A DNA stretch of 64,000 nt, from positions 28,153,033 to 28,217,032 of the forward strand of contig CM049309.1 of assembly GCA_026874595.1 (NCBI GenBank), given 5' to 3'. The notes beneath the pieces were generated by a model. The model was given only the letters and a program-made list of their open reading frames with translations, did not search any database and had not been told where the DNA came from. The translations under genes and the position numbers were made by a program. The stretch comes from Sipunculus nudus (lineage: Eukaryota > Annelida > Sipuncula > Golfingiida > Sipunculidae). Of this stretch, positions 10,527 to 25,361 are shown in pieces. Every line of letters begins with the position of its first letter. Within the stretch, counting starts at the first letter, position 1.

Positions 10527-13500
10527 TGGCCTAATGAAGCTTCTAAAACGCTTCTTTCGCAATTTAAATCGGCCATTTTTGCACAAAACACGATCTTGTA
10601 TTACGCGAAAACCGAGCTGATTTCGGCGAAAACGACGTTTGTAACAGGTTCTAAATGGCCTAATGAAGCTTCTAAAACGCTTCTTTCGCAATTTAAATCG
10701 GCCATTTTTGCACAAAACACGATCTTGTATTACGCGAAAACCGAGCCGATTTCGGCGAAAACGACGTTTGTAACAGGTTCTAAATGGCCTAATGAAGCTT
10801 CTAAAAGGCTTCTTTCGCAATTTAAATCGGCCATTTTTGCACAAAACACGATCTTGTATTACGCGAAAACCGAGCTGATTTCGGCGAAAACGACGTTTGT
10901 AACAGGTTCTAAATGGCCTAATGAAGCTTCTAAAACGCTTCTTTCGCAATTTAAATCGGCCATTTTTGCACAAAACACGATCTTGTATTACGCGAAAACC
11001 GAGCTGATTTCGGCGAAAACGACGTTTGTAACAGGTTCTAAATGGCCCAATGAAGCTTCTAAAACGCTTCTTTCGGAATTTAAATCGGCCATTTTTGCAC
11101 AAAACACGATCTTGTATTACGCGAAAACCGAGCTGATTTCGGCGAAAACGACGTTTGTAACAGGTTCTAAATGGCCTAATGAAGCTTCTAAAACGCTTCT
11201 TTCGCAATTTAAATCGGCCATTTTTGCACAAAACACGATCTTGTATTACGCGAAAACCGAGCTGATTTCGGCGAAAACGACGTTTGTAACAGGTTCTAAA
11301 TGGCCTAATGAAGCTTCTAAAACGCTTCTTTCGCAATTTAAATCGGCCATTTTTGCACAAAACACGATCTTGTATTACGCGAAAACCGAGCCGATTTCGG
11401 CGAAAACGACGTTTGTAACAGGTTCTAAATGGCCTAATGAAGCTTCTAAAACGCTTCTTTCGCAATTTAAATCGGCCATTTTTGCACAAAACACGATCTT
11501 GTATTACGCGAAAACCGAGCTGATTTCGGCGAAAACGACGTTTGTAACAGGTTCTAAATGGCCTAATGAAGCTTCTAAAACGCTTCTTTCGCAATTTAAA
11601 TCGGCCATTTTTGCACAAAACACGATCTTGTATTACGCGAAAACCGAGCTGATTTCGGCGAAAACGACGTTTGTAACAGGTTCTAAATGGCCCAATGAAG
11701 CTTCTAAAACGCTTCTTTCGCAATTTAAATCGGCCATTTTTGCACAAAACACGATCTTGTATTACGCGAAAACCGAGCTGATTTCGGCGAAAACGACGTT
11801 TGTAACAGGTTCTAAATGGCCTAATGAAGCTTCTAAAACGCTTCTTTCGCAATTTAAATCGGCCATTTTTGCACAAAACACGATCTTGTATTACGCGAAA
11901 ACCGAGCTGATTTCGGCGAAAACGACGTTTGTAACAGGTTCTAAATGGCCCAATGAAGCTTCTAAAACGCTTCTTTCGCAATTTAAATCGGCCATTTTTG
12001 CACAAAACACGATCTTGTATTACGCGAAAACCGAGCTGATTTCGGCGAAAACGACGTTTGTAACAGGTTCTAAATGGCCTAATGAAGCTTCTTAAACGCT
12101 TCTTTCGCAATTTAAATCGGCCATTTTTGCACAAAACACGATCTTGTATTACGCGAAAACCGAGCTGATTTCGGCGAAAACGACGTTTGTAACAGGTTCT
12201 AAATGGCCTAATGAAGCTTCTAAAACGCTTCTTTCGCAATTTAAATCGGCCATTTTTGCACAAAACACGATCTTGTATTACGCGAAAACCGAGCTGATTT
12301 CGGCGAAAACGACGTTTGTAACAGGTTCTAAATGGCCTAATGAAGCTTCTAAAACGCTTCTTTCGCAATTTAAATCGGCCATATTTGCACAAAACACGAT
12401 CTTGTATTACGCGAAAACCGAGCTGATTTCGGCGAAAACGACGTTTGTAACAGGTTCTAAATGGCCTAATGAAGCTTCTAAAACGCTTCTTTCGCAATTT
12501 AAATCGGCCATTTTTGCACAAAACACGATCTTGTATTACGCGAAAACCGAGCTGATTTCGGCGAAAACGACGTTTGTAACAGGTTCTAAATGGCCTAATG
12601 AAGCTTCTAAAACGCTTCTTTCGCAATTTAAATCGGCCATTTTTGCACAAAACACGATCTTGTATTACGCGAAAACCGAGCCGATTCGGCGAAAACGACG
12701 TTTGTAACAGGTTCTAAATGGCCTAATGAAGCTTCTAAAACGCTTCTTTCGCAATTTAAATCGGCCATTTTTGCACAAAACACGATCTTGTATTACGCGA
12801 AAACCGAGCTGATTTCGGCGAAAACGACGTTTGTAACAGGTTCTAAATGGCCTAATGAAGCTTCTAAAACGCTTCTTTCGCAATTTAAATCGGCCATTTT
12901 TGCACAAAACACGATCTTGTATTACGCGAAAACCGAGCCGATTTCGGCGAAAACGACGTTTGTAACAGGTTCTAAATGGCCTAATGAAGCTTCTAAAACG
13001 CTTCTTTCGCAATTTGCCATTTTTGCACAAAACACGATCTTGTATTACGCGAAAACCGAGCCGATTTCGGCGAAAACGACGTTTGTAACAGGTTCTAAAT
13101 GGCCTAATGAAGCTTCTAAAACGCTTCTTTCGCAATTTAAATCGGCCATTTTTGCACAAAACACGATCTTGTATTACGCGAAAACCGAGCTGATTTCGGC
13201 GAAAACGACGTTTGTAACAGGTTCTAAATGGCCCAATGAAGCTTCTAAAACGCTTCTTTCGGAATTTAAATCGGCCATTTTTGCACAAAACACGATCTTG
13301 TATTACGCGAAAACCGAGCTGATTTCGGCGAAAACGACGTTTGTAACAGGTTCTAAATGGCCTAATGAAGCTTCTAAAACGCTTCTTTCGCAATTTAAAT
13401 CGGCCATTTTTGCACAAAACACGATCTTGTATTACGCGAAAACCGAGCTGATTTCGGCGAAAACGACGTTTGTAACAGGTTCTAAATGGCCTAATGAAGC

Positions 13501-14005
13501 TTCTAAAACGCTTCTTTCGCAATTTAAATCGGCCATTTTTGCACAAAACACGATCTTGTATTACGCGAAAACCGAGCCGATTTCGGCGAAAACGACGTTT
13601 GTAACAGGTTCTAAATGGCCTAATGAAGCTTCTAAAACGCTTCTTTCGCAATTTAAATCGGCCATTTTTGCACAAAACACGATCTTGTATTACGCGAAAA
13701 CCGAGCCGATTTCGGCGAAAACGACGTTTGTAACAGGTTCTAAATGGCCTAATGAAGCTTCTAAAACGCTTCTTTCGCAATTTAAATCGGCCATTTTTGC
13801 ACAAAACACGATCTTGTATTACGCGAAAACCGAGCTGATTTCGGCGAAAACGACGTTTGTAACAGGTTCTTAATGGCCTAATGAAGCTTCTAAAACGCTT
13901 CTTTCGCAATTTAAATCGGCCATTTTTGCACAAAACACGATCTTGTATTACGCGAAAACCGAGCTGATTTCGGCGAAAACGACGTTTGTAACAGGTTCTA
14001 AATGG

Positions 14006-16068
14006 CCAAATGAAGCTTCTAAAACGCTTCTTTCGCAATTTAAATCGGCCATTTTTGCACAAAACACGATCTTGTATTACGCGAAAACCGAGCTGATTTC
14101 GGCGAAAACGACGTTTGTAACAGGTTCTAAATGGCCTAATGAAGCTTCTAAACGCTTCTTTCGCAATTTAAATCGGCCATTTTTGCACAAAACACGATCT
14201 TGTATTACGCGAAAACCGAGCTGATTTCGGCGAAAACGACGTTTGTAACAGGTTCTAAATGGCCTAATGAAGCTTCTAAAACGCTTCTTTCGCAATTTAA
14301 ATCGGCCATTTTTGCACAAAACACGATCTTGTATTACGCGAAAACCGAGCCGATTTCGGCGAAAACGACGTTTGTAACAGGTTCTAAATGGCCTAATGAA
14401 GCTTCTAAAACGCTTCTTTCGCAATTTAAATCGGCCATTTTTGCACAAAACACGATCTTGTATTACGCGAAAACCGAGCCGATTTCGGCGAAAACGACGT
14501 TTGTAACAGGTTCTAAATGGCCTAATGAAGCTTCTAAAACGCTTCTTTCGCAATTTAAATCGGCCATTTTTGCACAAAACACGATCTTGTATTACGCGAA
14601 AACCGAGCTGATTTCGGCGAAAACGACGTTTGTAACAGGTTCTAAATGGCCTAATGAAGCTTCTAAAAGGCTTCTTTCGCAATTTAAATCGGCCATTTTG
14701 GCACAAAACACGATCTTGTATTACGCGAAAACCGAGATGATTTCGGCGAAAACGACGTTTGTAACAGGTTCTAATGGCCTAATGAAGCTTCTAAAACGCT
14801 TCTTTCGCAATTTAAATCGGCCATTTTTGCACAAAACACGATCTTGTATTACGCGAAAACCGAGCTGATTTCGGCGAAAACGACGTTTGTAACAGGTTTC
14901 TAAATGGCCTAATGAAGCTTCTAAAACGCTTCTTTCGCAATTTAAATCGGCCATTTTTGCACAAAACACGATCTTGTATTACGCGAAAACCGAGCTGATT
15001 TCGGCGAAAACGACGTTTGTAACAGGTTCTAAATGGCCTAATGAAGCTTCTAAAACGCTTCTTTCGCAATTTAAATCGGCCATTTTTGCACAAAACACGA
15101 TCTTGTATTACGCGAAAACCGAGCTGATTTCGGCGAAAACGACGTTTGTAACAGGTTCTAAATGGCCTAATGAAGCTTCTAAAACGCTTCTTTCGCAATT
15201 TAAATCGGCCATTTTTGCACAAAACACGATCTTGTATTACGCGAAAACCGAGCTGATTTCGGCGAAAACGACGTTTGTAACAGGTTCTAAATGGCCTAAT
15301 GAAGCTTCTAAAACGCTTCTTTCGCAATTTAAATCGGCCATTTTTGCACAAAACACGATCTTGTATTACGCGAAAACCGAGCTGATTTCGGCGAAAACGA
15401 CGTTTGTAACAGGTTCTTAATGGCCTAATGAAGCTTCTAAAACGCTTCTTTCGCAATTTAAATCGGCCATTTTTGCACAAAACACGATCTTGTATTACGC
15501 GAAAACCGAGCTGATTTCGGCGAAAACGACGTTTGTAACAGGTTCTAAATGGCCTAATGAAGCTTCTAAAACGCTTCTTTCGCAATTTAAATCGGCCATT
15601 TTTGCACAAAACACGATCTTGTATTACGCGAAAACCGAGCCGATTTCGGCGAAAACGACGTTTGTAACAGGTTCTAAATGGCCTAATGAAGCTTCTAAAA
15701 CGCTTCTTTCGCAATTTAAATCGGCCATTTTTGCACAAAACACGATCTTGTATTACGCGAAAACCGAGCCGATTTCGGCGAAAACGACGTTTGTAACAGG
15801 TTCTAAATGGCCTAATGAAGCTTCTAAAACGCTTCTTTCGCAATTTAAATCGGCCATTTTTGCACAAAACACGATCTTGTATTACGCGAAAACCGAGCTG
15901 ATTTCGGCGAAAACGACGTTTGTAACAGGTTCTTAATGGCCTAATGAAGCTTCTAAAACGCTTCTTTCGCAATTTAAATCGGCCATTTTTGCACAAAACA
16001 CGATCTTGTATTACGCGAAAACCGAGCTGATTTCGGCGAAAACGACGTTTGTAACAGGTTCTAAATGG
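14006..16068 (+). repeat. Nested 16-monomer repeat, copy 1 (left block)
   Basis: The TGGCCAAATG tag at 14,006 recurs at 16,069, and the GGCACAAAAC + GAGATGATT tag pair at 14,737 recurs at 16,802. The offset is 2,063-2,065 bp, that is 16 x 129 plus or minus one base from indels near 14,153, 14,772 and 14,900. Similarity of tag order covers roughly the first 1.4 kb of the unit. Confidence 0.75.
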
Positions 16069-18523
16069 CCAAATGAAGCTTCTAAAACGCTTCTTTCGCA
16101 ATTTAAATCGGCCATTTTTGCACAAAACACGATCTTGTATTACGCGAAAACCGAGCTGATTTCGGCGAAAACGACGTTTGTAACAGGTTCTAAATGGCCT
16201 AATGAAGCTTCTAAAACGCTTCTTTCGCAATTTAAATCGGCCATTTTTGCACAAAACACGATCTTGTATTACGCGAAAACCGAGCTGATTTCGGCGAAAA
16301 CGACGTTTGTAACAGGTTCTAAATGGCCTAATGAAGCTTCTAAAACGCTTCTTTCGCAATTTAAATCGGCCATTTTTGCACAAAACACGATCTTGTATTA
16401 CGCGAAAACCGAGCCGATTTCGGCGAAAACGACGTTTGTAACAGGTTCTAAATGGCCTAATGAAGCTTCTAAAACGCTTCTTTCGCAATTTAAATCGGCC
16501 ATTTTTGCACAAAACACGATCTTGTATTACGCGAAAACCGAGCCGATTTCGGCGAAAACGACGTTTGTAACAGGTTCTAAATGGCCTAATGAAGCTTCTA
16601 AAACGCTTCTTTCGCAATTTAAATCGGCCATTTTTGCACAAAACACGATCTTGTATTACGCGAAAAACCGAGCTGATTTCGGCGAAAACGACGTTTGTAA
16701 CAGGTTCTAAATGGCCTAATGAAGCTTCTAAAAGGCTTCTTTCGCAATTTAAATCGGCCATTTTGGCACAAAACACGATCTTGTATTACGCGAAAACCGA
16801 GATGATTTCGGCGAAAACGACGTTTGTAACAGGTTCTAAATGGCCTAATGAAGCTTCTAAAACGCTTCTTTCGCAATTTAAATCGGCCATTTTTGCCACA
16901 AAACACGATCTTGTATTACGCGAAAACCGAGCTGATTTCGGCGAAAACGACGTTTGTAACAGGTTCTAAATGGCCTAATGAAGCTTCTAAAACGCTTCTT
17001 TCGCAATTTAAATCGGCCATTTTTGCACAAAACACGATCTTGTATTACGCGAAAACCGAGCTGATTTCGGCGAAAACGACGTTTGTAACAGGTTCTAAAT
17101 GGCCTAATGAAGCTTCTAAAACGCTTCTTTCGCAATTTAAATCGGCCATTTTTGCACAAAACACGATCTTGTATTACGCGAAAACCGAGCTGATTTCGGC
17201 GAAAACGACGTTTGTAACAGGTTCTAAATGGCCTAATGAAGCTTCTAAAACGCTTCTTTCGCAATTTAAATCGGCCATTTTTGCACAAAACACGATCTTG
17301 TATTACGCGAAAACCGAGCTGATTTCGGCGAAAACGACGTTTGTAACAGGTTCTAAATGGCCTAATGAAGCTTCTAAAACGCTTCTTTCGCAATTTAAAT
17401 CGGCCATTTTTTGCACAAAACACGATCTTGTATTACGCGAAAACCGAGCTGATTTCGGCGAAAACGACGTTTGTAACAGGTTCTAAATGGCCTAATGAAG
17501 CTTCTAAAACGCTTCTTTCGCAATTTAAATCGGCCATTTTTGCACAAAACACGATCTTGTATTACGCGAAAACCGAGCTGATTTCGGCGAAAACGACGTT
17601 TGTAACAGGTTCTAAATGGCCTAATGAAGCTTCTAAAACGCTTCTTTCGCAATTTAAATCGGCCATTTTTGCACAAAACACGATCTTGTATTACGCGAAA
17701 ACCGAGCTGATTTCGGCGAAAACGACGTTTTGTAACAGGTTCTAAATGGCCTAATGAAGCTTCTAAAACGCTTCTTTCGCAATTTAAATCGGCCATTTTT
17801 GCACAAAACACGATCTTGTATTACGCGAAAACCGAGCTGATTTCGGCGAAAAACGACGTTTTGTAACAGGTTCTAAATGGCCTAATGAAGCTTCTAAAAC
17901 GCTTCTTTCGCAATTTAAATCGGCCATTTTTGCACAAAACACGATCTTGTATTACGCGAAAACCGAGCTGATTTCGGCGAAAACGACGTTTGTAACAGGT
18001 TCTAAATGGCCTAATGAAGCTTCTAAAACGCTTCTTTCGCAATTTAAATCGGCCATTTTTGCACAAAACACGATCTTGTATTACGCGAAAACCGAGCTGA
18101 TTTCGGCGAAAACGACGTTTGTAACAGGTTCTAAATGGCCTAATGAAGCTTCTAAAACGCTTCTTTCGCAATTTAAATCGGCCATTTTTGCACAAAACAC
18201 GATCTTGTATTACGCGAAAACCGAGCTGATTTCGGCGGAAACGACGTTTGTAAAAGGTTCTTAATGGCCTAATGAAGCTTCTAAAACGCTTCTTTCGCAA
18301 TTTAAATCGGCCATTTTTGCACAAAACACGATCTTGTATTACGCGAAAACCGAGCCTATTTCGGCGAAAACGACGTTTGTAACAGGTTCTAAATGGCCTA
18401 ATGAAGCTTCTAAAACGCTTCTTTCGCAATTTAAATCGGCCATTTTTGCACAAAACACGATCTTGTATTACGCGAAAACCGAGCTGATTTCGGCGGAAAA
18501 CGACGTTTGTAACAGGTTCTAAA

Positions 18524-18652
18524 TCGGGTATTGAAGATCCTGAAAGGCTTCTTTTGCATCAGAAAACGTCTGTTTTTACACAAAACACGATCTTGTATTA
18601 CGCGAAAACCGAGCTGATTTCGGCGAAAACGACGTTTGTAACAGGTTCTAAA
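18524..18652 (+). repeat. B-type monomer, first of a B-A-B triplet
   Basis: Counterpart of the B at 27,039-27,167. A one-base insertion lies just upstream (GGCGGAAAACG, about 18,494), and another in the A monomer that follows (TTTGTTAACAG, about 18,770) makes the spacing to the next B 259 bp instead of 258. Confidence 0.92.
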
Positions 18653-18782
18653 TGGCCTAATGAAGCTTCTAAAACGCTTCTTTCGCAATTTAAATCGGCC
18701 ATTTTTGCACAAAACACGATCTTGTATTACGCGAAAACCGAGCTGATTTCGGCGAAAACGACGTTTGTTAACAGGTTCTAAA

Positions 18783-18911
18783 TCGGGTATTGAAGATCCT
18801 GAAAGGCTTCTTTTGCATCAGAAAACGTCTGTTTTTACACAAAACACGATCTTGTATTACGCGAAAACCGAGCTGATTTCGGCGAAAACGACGTTTGTAA
18901 CAGGTTCTAAA
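18783..18911 (+). repeat. B-type monomer, second of a B-A-B triplet
   Basis: Counterpart of 27,297-27,425 at exactly 8,514 bp. It is followed in both copies by an A monomer with the rare AAAGGCTTCTTCCGC variant. Confidence 0.92.
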
Positions 18912-21900
18912 TGGCCTAATGAAGCTTCTAAAAGGCTTCTTCCGCAATTTAAATCGGCCATTTTTGCACAAAACACGATCTTGTATTACGCGAAAACCGA
19001 GCTGATTTCGGCGAAAACGACGTTTGTAACAGGTTCTAAATGGCCTAATGAAGCTTCTAAAACGCTTCTTTCGCAATTTAAATCGGCCATTTTTGCACAA
19101 AACACGATCTTGTATTACGCGAAAACCGAGCTGATTTCGGCGAAAACGACGTTTGTAACAGGTTCTAAATGGCCCAATGAAGCTTCTAAAACGCTTCTTT
19201 CGGAATTTAAATCGGCCATTTTTGCACAAAACACGATCTTGTATTACGCGAAAACCGAGCTGATTTCGGCGAAAACGACGTTTGTAACAGGTTCTAAATG
19301 GCCTAATGAAGCTTCTAAAACGCTTCTTTCGCAATTTAAATCGGCCATTTTTGCACAAAACACGATCTTGTATTACGCGAAAACCGAGCTGATTTCGGCG
19401 AAAACGACGTTTGTAACAGGTTCTAAATGGCCTAATGAAGCTTCTAAAACGCTTCTTTCGCAATTTAAATCGGCCATTTTTGCACAAAACACGATCTTGT
19501 ATTACGCGAAAACCGAGCCGATTTCGGCGAAAACGACGTTTGTAACAGGTTCTAAATGGCCTAATGAAGCTTCTAAAACGCTTCTTTCGCAATTTAAATC
19601 GGCCATTTTTGCACAAAACACGATCTTGTATTACGCGAAAACCGAGCTGATTTCGGCGAAAACGACGTTTGTAACAGGTTCTAAATGGCCTAATGAAGCT
19701 TCTAAAACGCTTCTTTCGCAATTTAAATCGGCCATTTTTGCACAAAACACGATCTTGTATTACGCGAAAACCGAGCTGATTTCGGCGAAAACGACGTTTG
19801 TAACAGGTTCTAAATGGCCCAATGAAGCTTCTAAAACGCTTCTTTCGCAATTTAAATCGGCCATTTTTGCACAAAACACGATCTTGTATTACGCGAAAAC
19901 CGAGCTGATTTCGGCGAAAACGACGTTTGTAACAGGTTCTAAATGGCCTAATGAAGCTTCTAAAACGCTTCTTTCGCAATTTAAATCGGCCATTTTTGCA
20001 CAAAACACGATCTTGTATTACGCGAAAACCGAGCTGATTTCGGCGAAAACGACGTTTGTAACAGGTTCTAAATGGCCCAATGAAGCTTCTAAAACGCTTC
20101 TTTCGCAATTTAAATCGGCCATTTTTGCACAAAACACGATCTTGTATTACGCGAAAACCGAGCTGATTTCGGCGAAAACGACGTTTGTAACAGGTTCTAA
20201 ATGGCCTAATGAAGCTTCTTAAACGCTTCTTTCGCAATTTAAATCGGCCATTTTTGCACAAAACACGATCTTGTATTACGCGAAAACCGAGCTGATTTCG
20301 GCGAAAACGACGTTTGTAACAGGTTCTAAATGGCCTAATGAAGCTTCTAAAACGCTTCTTTCGCAATTTAAATCGGCCATTTTTGCACAAAACACGATCT
20401 TGTATTACGCGAAAACCGAGCTGATTTCGGCGAAAACGACGTTTGTAACAGGTTCTAAATGGCCTAATGAAGCTTCTAAAACGCTTCTTTCGCAATTTAA
20501 ATCGGCCATATTTGCACAAAACACGATCTTGTATTACGCGAAAACCGAGCTGATTTCGGCGAAAACGACGTTTGTAACAGGTTCTAAATGGCCTAATGAA
20601 GCTTCTAAAACGCTTCTTTCGCAATTTAAATCGGCCATTTTTGCACAAAACACGATCTTGTATTACGCGAAAACCGAGCTGATTTCGGCGAAAACGACGT
20701 TTGTAACAGGTTCTAAATGGCCTAATGAAGCTTCTAAAACGCTTCTTTCGCAATTTAAATCGGCCATTTTTGCACAAAACACGATCTTGTATTACGCGAA
20801 AACCGAGCCGATTTCGGCGAAAACGACGTTTGTAACAGGTTCTAAATGGCCTAATGAAGCTTCTAAAACGCTTCTTTCGCAATTTAAATCGGCCATTTTT
20901 GCACAAAACACGATCTTGTATTACGCGAAAACCGAGCTGATTTCGGCGAAAACGACGTTTGTAACAGGTTCTAAATGGCCCAATGAAGCTTCTAAAACGC
21001 TTCTTTCGGAATTTAAATCGGCCATTTTTGCACAAAACACGATCTTGTATTACGCGAAAACCGAGCTGATTTCGGGCAAAACGACGTTTGTAACAGGTTC
21101 TAAATGGCCTAATGAAGCTTCTAAAACGCTTCTTTCGCAATTTAAATCGGCCATTTTTGCACAAAACACGATCTTGTATTACGCGAAAACCGAGCTGATT
21201 TCGGCGAAAACGACGTTTGTAACAGGTTCTAAATGGCCTAATGAAGCTTCTAAAACGCTTCTTTCGCAATTTAAATCGGCCATTTTTGCACAAAACACGA
21301 TCTTGTATTACGCGAAAACCGAACCGATTTCGGCGAAAACGACGTTTGTAACAGGTTCTAAATGGCCTAATGAAGCTTCTAAAACGCTTCTTTCGCAATT
21401 TAAATCGGCCATTTTTGCACAAAACACGATCTTGTATTACGCGAAAACCGAGCCGATTTCGGCGAAAACGACGTTTGTAACAGGTTCTAAATGGCCTAAT
21501 GAAGCTTCTAAAACGCTTCTTTCGCAATTTAAATCGGCCATTTTTGCACAAAACACGATCTTGTATTACGCGAAAACCGAGCTGATTTCGGCGAAAACGA
21601 CGTTTGTAACAGGTTCTAAATGGCCTAATGAAGCTTCTAAAACGCTTCTTTCGCAATTTAAATCGGCCATTTTTGCACAAAACACGATCTTGTATTACGC
21701 GAAAACCGAGCTGATTTCGGCGAAAACGACGTTTGTAACAGGTTCTAAATGGCCCAATGAAGCTTCTAAAACGCTTCTTTCGGAATTTAAATCGGCCATT
21801 TTTGCACAAAACACGATCTTGTATTACGCGAAAACCGAGCTGATTTCGGCGAAAACGACGTTTGTAACAGGTTCTAAATGGCCTAATGAAGCTTCTAAAA

Positions 21901-22007
21901 CGCTTCTTTCGCAATTTAAATCGGCCATTTTTGCACAAAACACGATCTTGTATTACGCGAAAACCGAGCTGATTTCGGCGAAAACGACGTTTGTAACAGG
22001 TTCTAAA

Positions 22008-22136
22008 TCGGGTATTGAAGATCCTGAAAGGCTTCTTTTGCATCAGAAAACGTCTGTTTTTACACAAAACACGATCTTGTATTACGCGAAAACCGAGCTG
22101 ATTTCGGCGAAAACGACGTTTGTAACAGGTTCTAAA
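22008..22136 (+). repeat. B-type monomer (single)
   Basis: Counterparts lie at 30,522 (offset 8,514) and 39,813 (further 9,291). The monomers that follow (A, A, CCG, AAAGGC) resemble those following the B at 10,398. Confidence 0.92.
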
Positions 22137-22526
22137 TGGCCTAATGAAGCTTCTAAAACGCTTCTTTCGCAATTTAAATCGGCCATTTTTGCACAAAACA
22201 CGATCTTGTATTACGCGAAAACCGAGCTGATTTCGGCGAAAACGACGTTTGTAACAGGTTCTAAATGGCCTAATGAAGCTTCTAAAACGCTTCTTTCGCA
22301 ATTTAAATCGGCCATTTTTGCACAAAACACGATCTTGTATTACGCGAAAACCGAGCCGATTTCGGCGAAAACGACGTTTGTAACAGGTTCTAAATGGCCT
22401 AATGAAGCTTCTAAAAGGCTTCTTTCGCAATTTAAATCGGCCATTTTTGCACAAAACACGATCTTGTATTACGCGAAAACCGAGCTGATTTCGGCGAAAA
22501 CGACGTTTGTAACAGGTTCTAAATGG

Positions 22527-24590
22527 CCAAATGAAGCTTCTAAAACGCTTCTTTCGCAATTTAAATCGGCCATTTTTGCACAAAACACGATCTTGTATTA
22601 CGCGAAAACCGAGCTGATTTCGGCGAAAACGACGTTTGTAACAGGTTCTAAATGGCCTAATGAAGCTTCTAAAACGCTTCTTTCGCAATTTAAATCGGCC
22701 ATTTTTGCACAAAACACGATCTTGTATTACGCGAAAACCGAGCTGATTTCGGCGAAAACGACGTTTGTAACAGGTTCTAAATGGCCTAATGAAGCTTCTA
22801 AAACGCTTCTTTCGCAATTTAAATCGGCCATTTTTGCACAAAACACGATCTTGTATTACGCGAAAACCGAGCCGATTTCGGCGAAAACGACGTTTGTAAC
22901 AGGTTCTAAATGGCCTAATGAAGCTTCTAAAACGCTTCTTTCGCAATTTAAATCGGCCATTTTTGCACAAAACACGATCTTGTATTACGCGAAAACCGAG
23001 CCGATTTCGGCGAAAACGACGTTTGTAACAGGTTCTAAATGGCCTAATGAAGCTTCTAAAACGCTTCTTTCGCAATTTAAATCGGCCATTTTTGCACAAA
23101 ACACGATCTTGTATTACGCGAAAACCGAGCTGATTTCGGCGAAAACGACGTTTGTAACAGGTTCTAAATGGCCTAATGAAGCTTCTAAAAGGCTTCTTTC
23201 GCAATTTAAATCGGCCATTTTGGCACAAAACACGATCTTGTATTACGCGAAAACCGAGATGATTTCGGCGAAAACGACGTTTGTAACAGGTTCTAAATGG
23301 CCTAATGAAGCTTCTAAAACGCTTCTTTCGCAATTTAAATCGGCCATTTTTGCACAAAACACGATCTTGTATTACGCGAAAACCGAGCTGATTTCGGCGA
23401 AAACGACGTTTGTAACAGGTTCTAAATGGCCTAATGAAGCTTCTAAAACGCTTCTTTCGCAATTTAAATCGGCCATTTTTGCACAAAACACGATCTTGTA
23501 TTACGCGAAAACCGAGCTGATTTCGGCGAAAACGACGTTTGTAACAGGTTCTAAATGGCCTAATGAAGCTTCTAAAACGCTTCTTTCGCAATTTAAATCG
23601 GCCATTTTTGCACAAAACACGATCTTGTATTACGCGAAAACCGAGCTGATTTCGGCGAAAACGACGTTTGTAACAGGTTCTAAATGGCCTAATGAAGCTT
23701 CTAAAACGCTTCTTTCGCAATTTAAATCGGCCATTTTTGCACAAAACACGATCTTGTATTACGCGAAAACCGAGCTGATTTCGGCGAAAACGACGTTTGT
23801 AACAGGTTCTAAATGGCCTAATGAAGCTTCTAAAACGCTTCTTTCGCAATTTAAATCGGCCATTTTTGCACAAAACACGATCTTGTATTACGCGAAAACC
23901 GAGCTGATTTCGGCGAAAACGACGTTTGTAACAGGTTCTTAATGGCCTAATGAAGCTTCTAAAACGCTTCTTTCGCAATTTAAATCGGCCATTTTTGCAC
24001 AAAACACGATCTTGTATTACGCGAAAACCGAGCTGATTTCGGCGAAAACGACGTTTGTAACAGGTTCTAAATGGCCTAATGAAGCTTCTAAAACGCTTCT
24101 TTCGCAATTTAAATCGGCCATTTTTGCACAAAACACGATCTTGTATTACGCGAAAACCGAGCCGATTTCGGCGAAAACGACGTTTGTAACAGGTTCTAAA
24201 TGGCCTAATGAAGCTTCTAAAACGCTTCTTTCGCAATTTAAATCGGCCATTTTTGCACAAAACACGATCTTGTATTACGCGAAAACCGAGCCGATTTCGG
24301 CGAAAACGACGTTTGTAACAGGTTCTAAATGGCCTAATGAAGCTTCTAAAACGCTTCTTTCGCAATTTAAATCGGCCATTTTTGCACAAAACACGATCTT
24401 GTATTACGCGAAAACCGAGCTGATTTCGGCGAAAACGACGTTTGTAACAGGTTCTTAATGGCCTAATGAAGCTTCTAAAACGCTTCTTTCGCAATTTAAA
24501 TCGGCCATTTTTGCACAAAACACGATCTTGTATTACGCGAAAACCGAGCTGATTTCGGCGAAAACGACGTTTGTAACAGGTTCTAAATGG
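22527..24590 (+). repeat. Nested 16-monomer repeat, copy 1 (right block)
   Basis: TGGCCAAATG at 22,527 and 24,591, and GAGATGATT at 23,259 and 25,323, are each exactly 2,064 bp apart (16 x 129). The order TGGCCA, A, A, CCG, CCG, A, AAAGGC, GAGATG is the same after both tags. The second copy begins at 24,591 and merges into a homogeneous run. Confidence 0.78.
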
Positions 24591-25361
24591 CCAAATGAAG
24601 CTTCTAAAACGCTTCTTTCGCAATTTAAATCGGCCATTTTTGCACAAAACACGATCTTGTATTACGCGAAAACCGAGCTGATTTCGGCGAAAACGACGTT
24701 TGTAACAGGTTCTAAATGGCCTAATGAAGCTTCTAAAACGCTTCTTTCGCAATTTAAATCGGCCATTTTTGCACAAAACACGATCTTGTATTACGCGAAA
24801 ACCGAGCTGATTTCGGCGAAAACGACGTTTGTAACAGGTTCTAAATGGCCTAATGAAGCTTCTAAAACGCTTCTTTCGCAATTTAAATCGGCCATTTTTG
24901 CACAAAACACGATCTTGTATTACGCGAAAACCGAGCCGATTTCGGCGAAAACGACGTTTGTAACAGGTTCTAAATGGCCTAATGAAGCTTCTAAAACGCT
25001 TCTTTCGCAATTTAAATCGGCCATTTTTGCACAAAACACGATCTTGTATTACGCGAAAACCGAGCCGATTTCGGCGAAAACGACGTTTGTAACAGGTTCT
25101 AAATGGCCTAATGAAGCTTCTAAAACGCTTCTTTCGCAATTTAAATCGGCCATTTTTGCACAAAACACGATCTTGTATTACGCGAAAACCGAGCTGATTT
25201 CGGCGAAAACGACGTTTGTAACAGGTTCTAAATGGCCTAATGAAGCTTCTAAAAGGCTTCTTTCGCAATTTAAATCGGCCATTTTGGCACAAAACACGAT
25301 CTTGTATTACGCGAAAACCGAGATGATTTCGGCGAAAACGACGTTTGTAACAGGTTCTAAA

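Larger units (their letters stand above)
14006..22526 (+). repeat. Higher-order repeat, left copy of the 8,514-bp duplication
   Basis: Tags in this block recur 8,514-8,522 bp downstream: TGGCCAAATG (14,006 and 22,527), GAGATGATT (14,737 and 23,259; 16,802 and 25,323), B monomers (18,783 and 27,297; 22,008 and 30,522), TTCGGGCAAAA (21,074 and 29,588), and TTCTTAAACG (stop codon ending at 20,222 and 28,736). 8,514 is exactly 66 x 129. Offsets above 8,514 in the left part come from single-base indels in this copy. Before about 13.9 kb the tag order no longer matches, so the block starts there. The boundaries are good to about one monomer. Confidence 0.85.

Noticed and set aside
1-18700. Perfect inverted duplication (palindrome) centred on the gap
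   Set aside because: The left and right segments carry different private variants and different B spacing near the gap, and the centre is unsequenced, so a palindrome cannot be supported.
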